Shown here: positions 1 through 10,997 of the stretch, in pieces
How the letters are laid out: every line of letters begins with the position of its first letter
Position numbering within the stretch: position 1 is the first letter of the stretch
Notes under the pieces: generated by a model
Database searches by the model: none
Told to the model about the DNA's origin: nothing
Seen by the model: the letters and a program-made list of their open reading frames with translations, nothing else
From: Streptomyces harbinensis
GTDB taxonomy: Bacteria; Actinomycetota; Actinomycetes; Streptomycetales; Streptomycetaceae
Length of the DNA: 64,000 bases
NCBI RefSeq assembly: GCF_900116145.1
Contig: NZ_FPAB01000004.1
Location: forward strand, 687,958-751,957
Direction of reading: 5' to 3'
Position numbers and translations under genes: made by a program

Positions 1-600
1 TTCCGGCTGTGGGTGTGTCTGCACGAGGAGACCCACCGCACCCAGTTCACCGCCGTGCCCTGGCTGCGCGACCATCTGGAGGGCGAGATCCAGGGGTTCC
101 TCAAGGAGTCCGACGTGGACCCCGGCACCCTGGCCGAACGCTTCCGGCAGGCGGCGCAGGCCGTTACCGGCAAGAGCCCCGAGGGCGGCGAGGACGGGAG
201 CGGGCGCGGCCTGGTCGACCTGGTGCAGACCCCGGCGCAGCGGGAGATCCTGGACCGGCTCACCGCCGTCATGTCCCTGCTGGAGGGGCACGCCGACTAC
301 GTCATGGACGGGGTCGGCCCGGCCACCGTGCCCTCGGTCGCCGAGATCCGGGAGAAGTTCACCCGCCGCCGCGCCACCGGCGCCGGGCGGCTGGACCGGG
401 CGCTGCGCAAGGTGCTGGGCATGGACGCCAAGCTGCGGCAGTACCAGGAGGGCGAGCGGTTCGTGCGCACCGTGGTGGACGAGGCCGGCATGAGCGGCTT
501 CAACAAGGTGTGGACGTCCCCGAACACGCTGCCCACCAAGGACGAGATCGCCGACCCCGGAGCGTGGGTGGCCCGGGTCCGCCCGGCGGCAGCCGGGTGA
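1..600 (+). CDS. DUF2342-type zinc-dependent metalloprotease-like protein (3' part only)
   Basis: The window opens inside this gene, so only the last 199 codons are seen and the start lies to the left. The visible part begins just before an HEETH motif (bases 22-36), the HExxH zinc-protease signature of the DUF2342 family, which is annotated as 'zinc-dependent metalloprotease' or 'coenzyme F420 biosynthesis associated protein' in actinomycetes. The rest is a mostly helical, charged domain typical of the C-terminal part of that family. It lies upstream of tilS and hpt in the same direction, which fits the usual Streptomyces order. The function is not established; peptidase activity is inferred only from the motif. 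Confidence 0.85.
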   Translation, partial: FRLWVCLHEETHRTQFTAVPWLRDHLEGEIQGFLKESDVDPGTLAERFRQAAQAVTGKSPEGGEDGSGRGLVDLVQTPAQREILDRLTAVMSLLEGHADYVMDGVGPATVPSVAEIREKFTRRRATGAGRLDRALRKVLGMDAKLRQYQEGERFVRTVVDEAGMSGFNKVWTSPNTLPTKDEIADPGAWVARVRPAAAG

Positions 601-788
601 GGGCGGCCCGGGCGGCAGGCACACGCCCCGATATCACTCGTACGAGGGACCGTCGGGCGATAGCTGGCGTGCGATGCTCGGGTACCAGGGCTCCTCTGTC
701 ACCATTTACGCACCCAGCGTGACATTGCTCCCCGAGCCCCCACCTCCCTCAGCTCCCTTGAGCGTCCCCAGGAAGAAGTGATGCGGAC

Positions 789-1862
789 ATGGGTCCCCAC
801 CCCGCGGTCGCGGCGATACGTCTGGCAGTCCGCCGTGTCCTGCACGATCTGCTGCGCGAAACCCCGCACGCCCCGCCCCCCTCGCACTCCCCGGCCGCCC
901 CGGCAGGACCGCCCGCCCCGGTCGTCCTGGTCGCCGCCTCCGGCGGCGCCGACTCCATGGCCCTCGCCTCCGCGCTCGCCTTCGAAGCCCCCAGGGCCGG
1001 TCTGCGGGCCGGCGCCGTCACCGTCGACCACGGGCTCCAGGACGGCTCCGCCGCCCGCGCCGCCGAGGTCGCCGAACGCCTCACCGCCCTCGGCCTGGCC
1101 CCCGTCGACATCGCCACCGTGACCGTCGGCCGGGACGGCGGCATGGAGGCCGCCGCCCGCTCCGCCCGCTACCGGGCCCTCGACGCCGCCGCCGACCAGC
1201 ACCGGGCCGCCGCCGTCCTCCTCGGCCACACCCGCGACGACCAGGCCGAGACCGTCCTGCTCGGCCTCGCCCGCGGCTCCGGGCTCCGCTCGCTCTCCGG
1301 CATGGCCGCCGTCTCCGGCGGCACCGCGGGCCGCGCCGGCCGCTACCGCCGCCCCTTCCTCGGCGTCGACCGCCAGACCACCCGCAAGGCCTGCCTGGTG
1401 CAGTCCCTGCCGGTGTGGGACGACCCGCACAACTGTGACCCCTCCTACACCCGCTCCCGGGTGCGGCACGAGGCGCTGCCCGTGCTGGAGAAGGCGCTGG
1501 GCCGCGGGGTCGTGGACGCCCTGGCGCGTACCGCCTCCCTCGCCCGGGACGACGCCGACGCGCTCGACGAGTGGGCCGCCCGCGCCGAGTCGGCCGCCAG
1601 GGCCGGGGACGGCTCCCTGGAGATCGCCGCGCTGGCCGGCCTGCCCCCCGCCGTACGCCGCCGGGTGCTGCGCCGGGCGGCCGTCGCGGCGGGCGCTCCG
1701 GCGGGCTCGCTGTTCGCCCGGCACATCGCGGAGACCGACCGGCTGATCACCGACTGGCACGGCCAGCGGCCCCTCAACCTGCCCGGCCGGGTGGAAGCCG
1801 CCAGGCAGGGTGGCAGACTGGTCCTCCGGCAGGCGGACCGAGGAGACCGGGCGGACCGCTAG
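789..1862 (+). CDS. tilS: tRNA(Ile)-lysidine synthetase TilS
   Basis: This 357-aa cytoplasmic enzyme attaches lysine to C34 of the CAU-anticodon tRNA-Ile using ATP, converting it to an AUA-decoding tRNA. The PP-loop ATP-pyrophosphatase signature SGGADS is at residues 51-56, followed by a [12 protein letters not shown] segment typical of TilS. The substrate-binding part after about residue 200 is shorter than in E. coli TilS, as is normal for actinomycetes. The ATG start at 789 is the first usable start before the PP-loop; the residues before the motif are Pro/Ala-rich. The gene ends 18 bp before hpt, so the two are probably co-transcribed. Confidence 0.95.
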   Translation: MGPHPAVAAIRLAVRRVLHDLLRETPHAPPPSHSPAAPAGPPAPVVLVAASGGADSMALASALAFEAPRAGLRAGAVTVDHGLQDGSAARAAEVAERLTALGLAPVDIATVTVGRDGGMEAAARSARYRALDAAADQHRAAAVLLGHTRDDQAETVLLGLARGSGLRSLSGMAAVSGGTAGRAGRYRRPFLGVDRQTTRKACLVQSLPVWDDPHNCDPSYTRSRVRHEALPVLEKALGRGVVDALARTASLARDDADALDEWAARAESAARAGDGSLEIAALAGLPPAVRRRVLRRAAVAAGAPAGSLFARHIAETDRLITDWHGQRPLNLPGRVEAARQGGRLVLRQADRGDRADR

Positions 1863-1880
1863 AGCGGCAAGCGGCAGAGA

Positions 1881-2444
1881 GTGACGCGGGTGCACGAGAA
1901 GGACATGGGCGCGGACCTGGAGTCGGTGCTCATCACCAAGGAAGAGATCGACGCGAAGCTGGCCGACCTGGCCGCGAAGATCGACACGGAGTACGCGGGC
2001 AAGGATCTGCTCCTGGTGGGGGTGCTCAAGGGAGCGGTGATGGTCATGGCCGACCTCGCCCGGGCCCTGTCCTCCCCCGTCACGATGGACTGGATGGCGG
2101 TGTCCTCCTACGGGGCGGGCACCCAGTCCTCCGGGGTGGTGCGGATCCTCAAGGACCTGGACGTCGACATCAAGGGCCGGCACGTCCTGATCGTCGAGGA
2201 CATCATCGACTCCGGGCTGACCCTGTCCTGGCTGCTGTCGAACCTCGGCTCGCGCGAGCCGGCCTCGCTGAAGGTGGTCACCCTGCTGCGCAAGCCCGAC
2301 GCGGCGAAGGTCGACATAGAGGTCGAGTGGGTCGGCTTCGACATCCCGAACGAGTTCGTGGTGGGATACGGCCTGGACTACGCGGAGAAGTACCGGAACC
2401 TCCCCTTCGTCGGTACCCTCGCGCCGCACGTCTACCAGAGCTGA
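1881..2444 (+). CDS. hpt: Hypoxanthine phosphoribosyltransferase
   Basis: This 187-aa purine-salvage enzyme converts hypoxanthine or guanine plus PRPP to IMP or GMP. The PRPP-binding motif [13 protein letters not shown] is at residues 102-114, and a [12 protein letters not shown] segment near residue 50 is also typical. Start choice is uncertain: GTG at 1881, GTG at 1890 and ATG at 1905 are all in frame, and conservation begins around [11 protein letters not shown], so any of them would give an active enzyme. It is 18 bp downstream of tilS and upstream of ftsH, the usual actinobacterial order. Confidence 0.94.
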   Translation: MTRVHEKDMGADLESVLITKEEIDAKLADLAAKIDTEYAGKDLLLVGVLKGAVMVMADLARALSSPVTMDWMAVSSYGAGTQSSGVVRILKDLDVDIKGRHVLIVEDIIDSGLTLSWLLSNLGSREPASLKVVTLLRKPDAAKVDIEVEWVGFDIPNEFVVGYGLDYAEKYRNLPFVGTLAPHVYQS

Positions 2445-2659
2445 ACCGCCCGCGCGGAACGCTTCGCGGTCGCGCCGCGTTGCGTGATTATGGACAAGCG
2501 GCCACATCCCACGGTCCCCGGCGCCGCCGGAGGGCCGCTTTGGGGTACGGTCGCGGATGAAGCAGGACGTAGGACACGCCGCGCACAGCGGATCCCAGCC
2601 GGGGGCTGTGCCTCTACATGGCAGGAGGGACGGGGCCGCACCGCCCCGTGTGAATAGAC

Positions 2660-4675
<2,016 letters not shown>

Positions 4676-4789
4676 CCCTGGTCACCACGGAATACCGGCC
4701 GCGCCCCCCACGCTTTACGCTTGGGCGGCGCGGCCGTTCATATCGGCCCATTGAGCCGCATATGCCTGACAGGAACGAGGCGGGAGCAC

Positions 4790-5392
4790 ATGACCGACCC
4801 GGTGACGGCGGGGACGGGCCACGTCGGCACGTTCGACGAGAAGCGCGCCGAGAACGCCGTGCGTGAACTGCTGATCGCCGTCGGCGAGGACCCCGACCGC
4901 GAGGGGCTGCGGGACACCCCGGCGCGGGTGGCCCGGGCGTACCGCGAGATATTCGCCGGGCTGTGGCAGGAGCCGGAGGACGTGCTGACCACGACCTTCG
5001 ACCTCGGCCACGACGAGATGGTGCTGGTGAAGGACATCGAGGTGATGTCCTCCTGCGAGCACCACCTGGTGCCGTTCGTCGGCAAGGCCCATGTCGGCTA
5101 CATCCCGTCCTCCAGCGGCAAGATCACCGGCCTGTCGAAGCTGGCCCGGCTGGTGGACGTCTACGCCCGCCGCCCGCAGGTGCAGGAGCGGCTGACCACG
5201 CAGATCGCCGACTCGCTCATGCGGATCCTGGAGCCGCGCGGGGTGATCGTGGTGGTGGAGTGCGAGCACATGTGCATGACGATGCGCGGGGTGCGCAAGC
5301 CGGGCGCCAAGACCACCACCTCGGCGGTACGCGGCCAGCTGCGGGACGCGGCGACGCGCGCCGAGGCGATGAGCCTGATCCTCTCCCGCTGA
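4790..5392 (+). CDS. folE: GTP cyclohydrolase I
   Basis: This 200-aa cytoplasmic enzyme opens the GTP ring to make 7,8-dihydroneopterin triphosphate, the first step of folate synthesis. Zinc ligands are visible as CEHH (C89, H91 region) and CEHM (C158). The ATG at 4790 is chosen because a GGGAG ribosome-binding site lies just upstream and homology starts at once; an in-frame upstream extension to 4721 has no support. The other folate genes are about 6 kb downstream (folB, folK, folP). In Streptomyces these are usually one cluster, so the transporter block between them may be an insertion or a lineage-specific arrangement. Confidence 0.96.
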   Translation: MTDPVTAGTGHVGTFDEKRAENAVRELLIAVGEDPDREGLRDTPARVARAYREIFAGLWQEPEDVLTTTFDLGHDEMVLVKDIEVMSSCEHHLVPFVGKAHVGYIPSSSGKITGLSKLARLVDVYARRPQVQERLTTQIADSLMRILEPRGVIVVVECEHMCMTMRGVRKPGAKTTTSAVRGQLRDAATRAEAMSLILSR

Positions 5393-5416
5393 GCTGACGG
5401 GCCCGGGCGCGGGGCG

Positions 5417-5815
5417 CTACCCGCGTTCCAGCAGCCGCTTGAGGGTGGCCAGATCCTTCTCGACGGCGGCGGCGTCGCGCCGGAAGTCGGCCTCGCTCTC
5501 GCCCGCGCGCTGCCGGACGGTGAAGACGACCTCGCAGGCGTCGGGGCCGTCCGGGATCACCCGCAGCGGGTTGTACACGGTCTCGCCCCCGGGCAGCCGC
5601 ACCTCGTGGTCGAGGACGCCGTACGGGTTGCGGGGCGCGAAGGTCACCTCCACCCGGCCCATGGGGGAGGAGGCGGCGATCCAGCGGCCGTCGACCAGTT
5701 CGATGGAGCCGCCGAGTCCGGCGGCCCACGCGGGGAGCTGGGCCGGGTCGCCGGCGTAGGCGTAGACCTCGTCGGCGGGCCGTTCGATGCGGGTGCTCAG
5801 GTGCAGGGATTCCAT
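5417..5815 (-). CDS. SRPBCC-superfamily protein
   Basis: This 132-aa protein begins with a strand typical of START/Bet v1-like folds (LHLSTRIERPADEVYAYAGDP), characteristic of the SRPBCC ligand-binding superfamily. The PAQLPAWAAGL segment after it matches the 'D/EnlpkW' position seen in polyketide cyclase/dehydrase-like members. These proteins bind hydrophobic ligands in a cavity; the ligand here is unknown. An in-frame GTG at 5824 would add three residues. It is convergent with folE (24-bp gap) and has no functional link to it that can be seen. Confidence 0.8.
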   Translation of the reverse strand: MESLHLSTRIERPADEVYAYAGDPAQLPAWAAGLGGSIELVDGRWIAASSPMGRVEVTFAPRNPYGVLDHEVRLPGGETVYNPLRVIPDGPDACEVVFTVRQRAGESEADFRRDAAAVEKDLATLKRLLERG

Positions 5816-5879
5816 GCCGGGCACGCTATCCAGCGCCGGGCCGCCCGGTCTTGAACGAAACAGCCCTGCGCGGCGCGGA

Positions 5880-6683
5880 TCAGTGCTTGCCGGCCCGGGG
5901 CTTGCCGAAGAAGTCGAAGCCGCCGGTGGACTCGGTCCGCCCCCGCCCGGCGCCGGGCGGGGCCGGCCGGTCCTGCGCAGCGGGGCGCGGCTGCGGGGCG
6001 GGGCCGGCCGGGGTGTCCTGCGCCTGGCTCGGCTGCACCGCCGGCCGCCCCGGCCGCTGTTCCGGCAGCTGCCGGGCCGCGGACTCCTCCTGCCGGGCCT
6101 CCTCCTGGCGGGCGCTGTTGCGCGACAGCTTGCCGAGCGCCTCGTACGCCTGGAGGTAGGTGAGCTGGGTGGGTGCGCCGCCCGAGGTGCGGTGGTCGGT
6201 GGCCTGCGCGGGCAGCGCCTTGGCCGGTTCCGCGGCCTCCAGGGCCAGTTGCCTGCGGCCCTCCAGGGCCTTGGCGCGCTCGGTCTCGGCGGTGGCGTAC
6301 CGGCGCAGCAGGTCGGCGTGCTCGGAGCGGAGCCGGCCCAGCTCGATGCGCTTGGCGCGGACCTTGGCCTCCAGGGTGGCGACCAGCTCCTGCGCCTCTT
6401 CGAGTTCGGCCTGTTTCTCCTCGACCTGCCAGCTGATGCCGGCCTTGGCGGCCCGTTCGCGGGCCACCTTGCGGCCGGCCTCCAGGTCCCAGCGGCGCAG
6501 CAGGAAGGCGGCGGCGACGGCGGCGCCGGCGGCGAGCGTGGTCAGGGAGCGCAGCACCACGACGCCGCCGTCGCCGGTGCCGAGGAACCAGGCGGTGCCG
6601 GCGCTCAGTACGGCGGCGCCGCCCAGCAGGGCGGGAACCAGCACCCGGTGCAGCGGTGCATTGCGGTGACGTCCACGGGCCAT
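5880..6683 (-). CDS. Membrane protein with coiled coil, function unknown
   Basis: This 267-aa protein has two predicted N-terminal TM helices (about residues 12-32 and 42-60), then a long charged, heptad-like region (about 80-160, rich in Glu, Ala, Arg and Leu) that should form a coiled coil. A Pro/Gln/Ala-rich low-complexity tail follows. No catalytic motif is visible. The layout suggests a membrane-tethered cytoplasmic scaffold. A short GFDFFGKPRAGKH segment ends the protein. It is transcribed alone, between the SRPBCC gene and the osmoprotectant transporter operon. Only membrane topology and coiled coil can be supported. Confidence 0.75.
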   Translation of the reverse strand: MARGRHRNAPLHRVLVPALLGGAAVLSAGTAWFLGTGDGGVVVLRSLTTLAAGAAVAAAFLLRRWDLEAGRKVARERAAKAGISWQVEEKQAELEEAQELVATLEAKVRAKRIELGRLRSEHADLLRRYATAETERAKALEGRRQLALEAAEPAKALPAQATDHRTSGGAPTQLTYLQAYEALGKLSRNSARQEEARQEESAARQLPEQRPGRPAVQPSQAQDTPAGPAPQPRPAAQDRPAPPGAGRGRTESTGGFDFFGKPRAGKH

Positions 6684-6777
6684 GCCCGAAACCTACCGTG
6701 ACGCCCGGGCCTGCCGGGACCCGCCGGGCGGACCGTTCTCAGGTGGTTACATTCCGCTGTGGCCGGGTGACGCGGGA

Positions 6778-7764
6778 TCAGCCATCGAGCAGTCCCTTCT
6801 CCTGGAGATAACTCCCGGCCACGTCCGCCGCCTTGAGCCGTTCGGCGTCCACCTGGCGGTTCAGTTCGACGAGGTCGTCGGTGGTGAGGGTGGCGGTGAG
6901 CCGGTTCAGCGTGTCGGTGATCTTCCGGTCGTCACCGATGCCGGAGTGCAGCACGGGCAGCAGATTGTCGGCGAGTTGGAGGTTCTGGTCGTCCTCCAGC
7001 AGCACCAGGCCGAACTCGTCCAGGGTGCCGTCGGTGGTGGAGACCAGGACGAGATCGTCGGTGCCGTCCTTGACCGCCTGCTTGGCCTGGACGGTGCCGA
7101 CACCCTTGGGGTCTATCCCGGTGATGTCGATGCCGTAGACCTCTTCGAGGCCCGGCTGGCAGAACGGACGTTCTGGGCATTCATCGCCGGCCGCCAGCTT
7201 GATCGGCAGTCCGGAGGCGCCGAGGTCGGAGAGGGTGGTCAGCCCGTGCTCCTCGGCGAACTCGGCGGTGACGGCGAAGGCGTTCTGGTTGACGGCGTCG
7301 CCCGCGTTCAGCACGGTCAGCCCGCGCGGGGTGGCGAGTTCCCGCAGCGCCTCCACGGTGGCCACCGGGTCGGCGGAGGCGACCAGCGGGGCGTCCTCGC
7401 CGTTGACCCGGGCGTTGAGGAACTCGGTGAGGGTGGCGGCGTACTCGGGCACGATGTCGATCGAGCCCTTCTCCAGCTCCGGCGCGTACAGTTCGCGGCT
7501 CTGCACCGTGATGACCTCGGTGGTGTAGCCGGCGTCGGTCAGCAGCTGGGAGTACAGCTCGGCCATGATGGTGGCCTCGGTGAAGTCACCGCCGCCGATG
7601 GTGAGGGTGCCGGTGGACGCGCCGCCGTCCTGCTCGCCGCCGTCGCCTCCCCCGGATTCCAGGCTGTCGCCGCCGCAGGCGGTCAGCGCCAGCGCGAGCG
7701 CGGCGCTGCCGCAGGTGGCGCCGAGCAGCCGGCGCAGCGGGGTACGGGGGGTGGTCGCGGTCAC
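6778..7764 (-). CDS. Osmoprotectant (glycine betaine/choline-type) ABC transporter substrate-binding lipoprotein
   Basis: This 328-aa protein starts with a signal peptide ending in the lipobox LTAC (lipidated Cys30) and a Gly/Ser/Asp-rich linker, followed by the OpuBC/ProX-type fold (GGGDFTEATIMAELYSQLL, then LEKGSIDIVPEYAATLTEFL). It should bind a quaternary-ammonium compatible solute outside the membrane and deliver it to the permeases upstream. The GTG start at 7764 has an AAAGG ribosome-binding site 7 nt upstream. It is the last gene of a three-gene minus-strand operon (two permeases, then this), with the ATPase gene diverging at 9273. The exact ligand (betaine, choline, ectoine) cannot be read from the sequence. 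Confidence 0.9.
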   Translation of the reverse strand: MTATTPRTPLRRLLGATCGSAALALALTACGGDSLESGGGDGGEQDGGASTGTLTIGGGDFTEATIMAELYSQLLTDAGYTTEVITVQSRELYAPELEKGSIDIVPEYAATLTEFLNARVNGEDAPLVASADPVATVEALRELATPRGLTVLNAGDAVNQNAFAVTAEFAEEHGLTTLSDLGASGLPIKLAAGDECPERPFCQPGLEEVYGIDITGIDPKGVGTVQAKQAVKDGTDDLVLVSTTDGTLDEFGLVLLEDDQNLQLADNLLPVLHSGIGDDRKITDTLNRLTATLTTDDLVELNRQVDAERLKAADVAGSYLQEKGLLDG

Positions 7765-7796
7765 GGTGTCGCCTTTCGACGGTGGACGGTACGGGT

Positions 7797-8564
7797 TCAG
7801 GTCCTGGCGGGTGCCTCGGCGGCGTCCGCCGGTACGGAGTGGGGGCCGGGCGGTAGGGCACCGGAGGCCGGGGCGGCGCCGGCGCGGCGGCGCCCGGGAC
7901 GGGTGGGGTCGAGCAGCCGCTGGAGCAGGGCGAGCAGTCCCTCGACGGCCAGCGCGAGCACGGCCACCAGCACGGCGCCGGCGACCACCTGCGCGGTGCG
8001 GTAGTTGGCGAAGCCGGCGGTGATGACACGGCCGAGCCCGCCGCCGCCGGGCAGCGCGGCGAGGGTGGCGGTGGCCACGATCTGCACGGCGGCGGTGCGT
8101 ACCCCGGTCATCAGCATCGGGAAGGCCAGCGGGAGTTCGACCCGGCCCAGGACCTGCCACCGCGACATGCCCATGCCGCGCGCGGCCTGCACGATGTCGC
8201 GGTCGGTACCGGCGATGCCCACATAGGCGTTGGTGAGCAGCGGGGGCACCGAGAACAGCACGAGGGCGATGAGGGTGGGCAGTTCGCCGTAGCGGGCGAG
8301 CGGGGTGAGGGTGAGCAGCACCAGGACGGCGAAGGTGGGCACGGCGCGGCCGGCGTTGGAGATGTTGATGGCCAGCGCCCCGCCGACCCGGCGTCCGCCG
8401 CCGTGCCCGAGCCACATGGCGAGCGGCAGGGCGATGGCGCAGGCGGCGAGCAGGGCGAGAGCGGTGAGGTAGAGGTGTTCGCCCAGGCGCTGGGTGATGC
8501 CGCCGTCGCCGCTCCAGTGCGCGGCGGTGGTGAGCCAGCTCCAGGCTCCGGTCAGGGCGTTCAC
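7797..8564 (-). CDS. Osmoprotectant ABC transporter permease (second)
   Basis: This 255-aa integral membrane protein has five or six hydrophobic helices and an EAA-like loop (AARGMGMSRWQVLGRVELPLAFPMLMTGVRTA) that contacts the ATPase, as in OpuBB/OpuBD/ProW permeases. The GTG start at 8564 overlaps the stop of the upstream permease by 4 bp (GTGA), indicating translational coupling. The C-terminus carries a Pro/Ala/Arg-rich tail of about 40 residues not usual in the family. Homology begins right at this start; extending further would run into the other permease gene. Confidence 0.92.
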   Translation of the reverse strand: MNALTGAWSWLTTAAHWSGDGGITQRLGEHLYLTALALLAACAIALPLAMWLGHGGGRRVGGALAINISNAGRAVPTFAVLVLLTLTPLARYGELPTLIALVLFSVPPLLTNAYVGIAGTDRDIVQAARGMGMSRWQVLGRVELPLAFPMLMTGVRTAAVQIVATATLAALPGGGGLGRVITAGFANYRTAQVVAGAVLVAVLALAVEGLLALLQRLLDPTRPGRRRAGAAPASGALPPGPHSVPADAAEAPART

Positions 8565-9238
8565 GCGGTCCGTCCCTTCCGCGCCCAGGGGGTGAGGGCG
8601 CGCTGGACGCCGAGCAGCAGCAGATCGGCGGTGACGGCGAGCAGGACGCACAGCACGGAGGCGGTCAGCACCTCGGCCTTGAAGTAGCTCTGCATGCCGC
8701 TGTAGATGAGGTTGCCGAGGCCGCCGTGGCCGACGATGGCGCCGACGGTGGTGAGGGAGACGGCGGAGACGGTGGCGATCCTTATCCCGGCCATGACGGC
8801 GGGCAGCGCGAGCGGCAGTTCGACGGTGAGCAGCAGCCGGCCGCGTCCGTAGCCCATGCCGAGCGCCGCGTCCCGGACGTCGGCGGGCACCGAGCGGAGC
8901 CCGGTGAGCATGTTGCGCACCAGGACCGTCAGGGAGTAGAGCACCAGGCCGCACACCACCACCGCCATCGACAGCCCGAAGAAGGGCAGCAGCAGCGCGT
9001 ACATGGCGAGGGAGGGGATCGTGTAGAGAACGGTGGTCAGCCCCAGGAGTGAGCCGGCCGCCGGCCGCCAGCGGCGGGCCAGCAGGGCGAGCGGGAAGGC
9101 GACGACGACGGCGATGGCCACCGCGGACGCCGTGATGACGAGGTGTTGCACGGTGGCGTCGGTCAGCTCCTGGCCGCGGGTGCGTACGTACTCCCCGCAG
9201 ATCCAGTCGTTCGCCACCAGGCAACTATTCGCACTCAT
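8561..9238 (-). CDS. Osmoprotectant ABC transporter permease (first)
   Basis: This 225-aa permease is the first gene of the minus-strand operon. It has several TM helices and the EAA-type loop ALGMGYGRGRLLLTVELPLALPAVMAGIRIA. The N-terminus (MSANSCLVANDWICGEY) is a short extracytoplasmic-looking segment before the first helix. The ATG at 9238 is supported by a TAGGGT -10-like hexamer 7 nt upstream (bases 9246-9251 read on the minus strand), which would make the transcript leaderless. Its partner genes are the second permease, the binding protein and the divergent ATPase at 9273. Confidence 0.92.
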   Translation of the reverse strand: MSANSCLVANDWICGEYVRTRGQELTDATVQHLVITASAVAIAVVVAFPLALLARRWRPAAGSLLGLTTVLYTIPSLAMYALLLPFFGLSMAVVVCGLVLYSLTVLVRNMLTGLRSVPADVRDAALGMGYGRGRLLLTVELPLALPAVMAGIRIATVSAVSLTTVGAIVGHGGLGNLIYSGMQSYFKAEVLTASVLCVLLAVTADLLLLGVQRALTPWARKGRTA

Positions 9239-9272
9239 GTCCACGACCCTAGGCGGTAAACCTGACAGACTC
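9239..9272. promoter_or_regulatory. 34-bp divergent promoter gap of the osmoprotectant transporter
   Basis: Only 34 bp separate the ATG codons of the permease (minus) and the ATPase (plus). On the minus strand TAGGGT lies 7 nt before the ATG at 9238. On the plus strand TAAACC lies about 10 nt before the ATG at 9273. Both arrangements suggest leaderless or near-leaderless mRNAs, so each promoter's -35 region must overlap the other gene's first codons. The -35 elements are weak, which would fit regulated expression. Confidence 0.5.
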
Positions 9273-10430
9273 ATGAACATGCTGCTTTTCGACCATGTCA
9301 CCAAGCGCTACCCGGACGGCACCCTCGCGGTGGACGATCTGTGTCTGGAGGTGGCGCGGGGCGAACTGGTCACCCTCGTCGGACCCTCGGGCTGCGGCAA
9401 GACCACCACCATGAAGATGGTCAACCGGCTGGAGGCCCCCACCTCCGGGCGCGTCCTGCTCGACGGCGAGGACATCGCGGACCAGGACCCGGTGCGGCTG
9501 CGGCGGCGCATCGGCTACGTCATCCAGCAGGTCGGGCTCTTCCCGCACAAGACCGTGCTCGACAACACCGCCACCGTCCCCGTCCTGCTCGGCGAGCGGC
9601 GGACGGCGGCCCGCCGCCGGGCCGCCGAACTCCTGGAACTGGTCGGCCTCGACCCGGCGGTGTACGGGGGCCGCTACCCCGATCAGCTGTCGGGCGGCCA
9701 GCGGCAGCGGGTGGGCGTGGCCCGGGCGCTGGCCGCCGACCCGCCGGTGCTCCTCATGGACGAGCCGTTCGGCGCGGTGGACCCGGTGGTGCGCGAGCGG
9801 CTCCAGAGCGAATTCCTGCGGCTCCAGGCCGAGGTGCGCAAGACCGTGCTGTTCGTCACCCACGACATCGAGGAGGCGGTACGGCTCGGCGACCGGATCG
9901 CCGTGTTCGGACAGGGTCGGGTGGCCCAGTTCGACACCCCGGCCACCGTGCTGGGCGCGCCGGCCACCGAGGAGGTCGCGTCCTTCGTCGGCAGCGACCG
10001 CGGCCTGAAGCGGCTGTCGGTCACCCCCGTCGAGATCACCGATCTGGAGCAGCCACCGGTGGTCCATCTGGCCGACTCCATGGCGACGGCCTGCGCCAGG
10101 ATGCGCGCCGAGGGCGCCCGCTGGGCGGTCGTGCTGGACGAGACGGACGGGCTGCACGGCTGGGTGCGGATACCACGGGACGAGGACGGCCCGGCCCCCG
10201 GCGGCACGGTGGCCGCACACGCCCGGCGGATGGAGGCGTGGCTGCCGGTCGGCGCCCCGCTCAAGCAGGCGTTCGCCACCATGCTCCAGTACGACGCGGG
10301 CTGGATCGCCGTGCTGGACGGGGACCGCTTCCTCGGCGTACTGACCCCGGCGAGCCTGCACGCGGCGCTGCGCCGCTCGGTCGCGGAAGGCGCCGTGGAG
10401 GGCACCGTGGAGAGCGCGCCGGCCGGCTGA
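9273..10430 (+). CDS. Osmoprotectant ABC transporter ATP-binding protein with CBS-type C-terminus
   Basis: This 385-aa ATPase energises the two permeases encoded on the opposite strand. Walker A GPSGCGKT is at residues 37-44, the signature LSGGQRQRV near residue 140, and Walker B LLMDEPFGAVD near 162. After about residue 260 a region resembling a tandem CBS pair follows (VHLADSMATACARMRAEGARWAVVLDETDG, then LKQAFATMLQYDAGWIAVLDGDRFLGVLTP). In OpuA-type transporters such domains sense ionic strength, so osmotic gating is a reasonable inference. ATG at 9273 or 9279 could be the start; both are just after the putative -10. The gene is split from its partners by divergence, not distance. Confidence 0.93.
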   Translation: MNMLLFDHVTKRYPDGTLAVDDLCLEVARGELVTLVGPSGCGKTTTMKMVNRLEAPTSGRVLLDGEDIADQDPVRLRRRIGYVIQQVGLFPHKTVLDNTATVPVLLGERRTAARRRAAELLELVGLDPAVYGGRYPDQLSGGQRQRVGVARALAADPPVLLMDEPFGAVDPVVRERLQSEFLRLQAEVRKTVLFVTHDIEEAVRLGDRIAVFGQGRVAQFDTPATVLGAPATEEVASFVGSDRGLKRLSVTPVEITDLEQPPVVHLADSMATACARMRAEGARWAVVLDETDGLHGWVRIPRDEDGPAPGGTVAAHARRMEAWLPVGAPLKQAFATMLQYDAGWIAVLDGDRFLGVLTPASLHAALRRSVAEGAVEGTVESAPAG

Positions 10431-10448
10431 GGACCGGCCGGCCACCCG

Positions 10449-10952
10449 TCAGATCGGCGAGCCCATCGGGCCGTGCCGGTCGTGGTCGTCGTCGCCGTCC
10501 CCGTCGGGGAGCCGGCACACCCGCTCCAGATAGAGGGCGGCGGCGCACACCGCGATCCCGGCCACCACCGACAGGCCCGCGTACAGGGCGTGTTCGCGGC
10601 GGTTGGGCACGTCCATCCGCTCCAGCAGCAGAAACAGCCCGAAGCCGCCGTACAACCCCGCGACCAGGGACGACACCAGAGCGCTCGCCTGACCGAAGAC
10701 GACCGCCCTGGCCGCCATCAGCGGCTCCACCGGCTGCGCGCCCCGCCGCCGCTCGCGCTGCGCGCGCAGCCGGCCGCGCAGCGACAGCGCGGTGCCCAGC
10801 AGGACGGCGGCGATGACCGCGAGGACGACGGGGGCGAGCAGCGGTACGGCCGGCAGCGTGCCCAGCGTGTCCCACAGCCCGGCGCCCGCCCAGCCGAAGG
10901 CGAACGCGGCGGCGAACAGCCCGGCCAGGTTCCTGATCCGCAGTTGGTTCAC
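10449..10952 (-). CDS. DUF3180 membrane protein
   Basis: This 167-aa protein has four hydrophobic helices in two pairs, with a charged cytoplasmic loop (RGRLRAQRERRRG) between them and an acidic, His-rich tail. It matches the DUF3180 family, which is found next to folK in actinobacteria, as here. It is the third gene of the folB-folK-DUF3180 unit, 45 bp after folK. The start is GTG at 10952 (MNQLRIRNLAGLF). Function is unknown; a role in folate metabolism has only neighbourhood support. Confidence 0.88.
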   Translation of the reverse strand: MNQLRIRNLAGLFAAAFAFGWAGAGLWDTLGTLPAVPLLAPVVLAVIAAVLLGTALSLRGRLRAQRERRRGAQPVEPLMAARAVVFGQASALVSSLVAGLYGGFGLFLLLERMDVPNRREHALYAGLSVVAGIAVCAAALYLERVCRLPDGDGDDDHDRHGPMGSPI

Positions 10953-10997
10953 CGCTGTCCGCGCCCCTCGTCCGTCACCTGTTCCGTACCTCCCCGG

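Noticed and set aside
600..788. Possible regulatory RNA between the metalloprotease-like gene and tilS
   Set aside because: No strong hairpin or tRNA-like structure was seen; probably only a promoter region.
7797..9224. A single 475-codon frame that would join the two osmoprotectant permease regions
   Set aside because: Its N-terminal half is the wrong frame of the first permease; the GTG at 8564 with a 4-bp overlap gives two normal-sized permeases.
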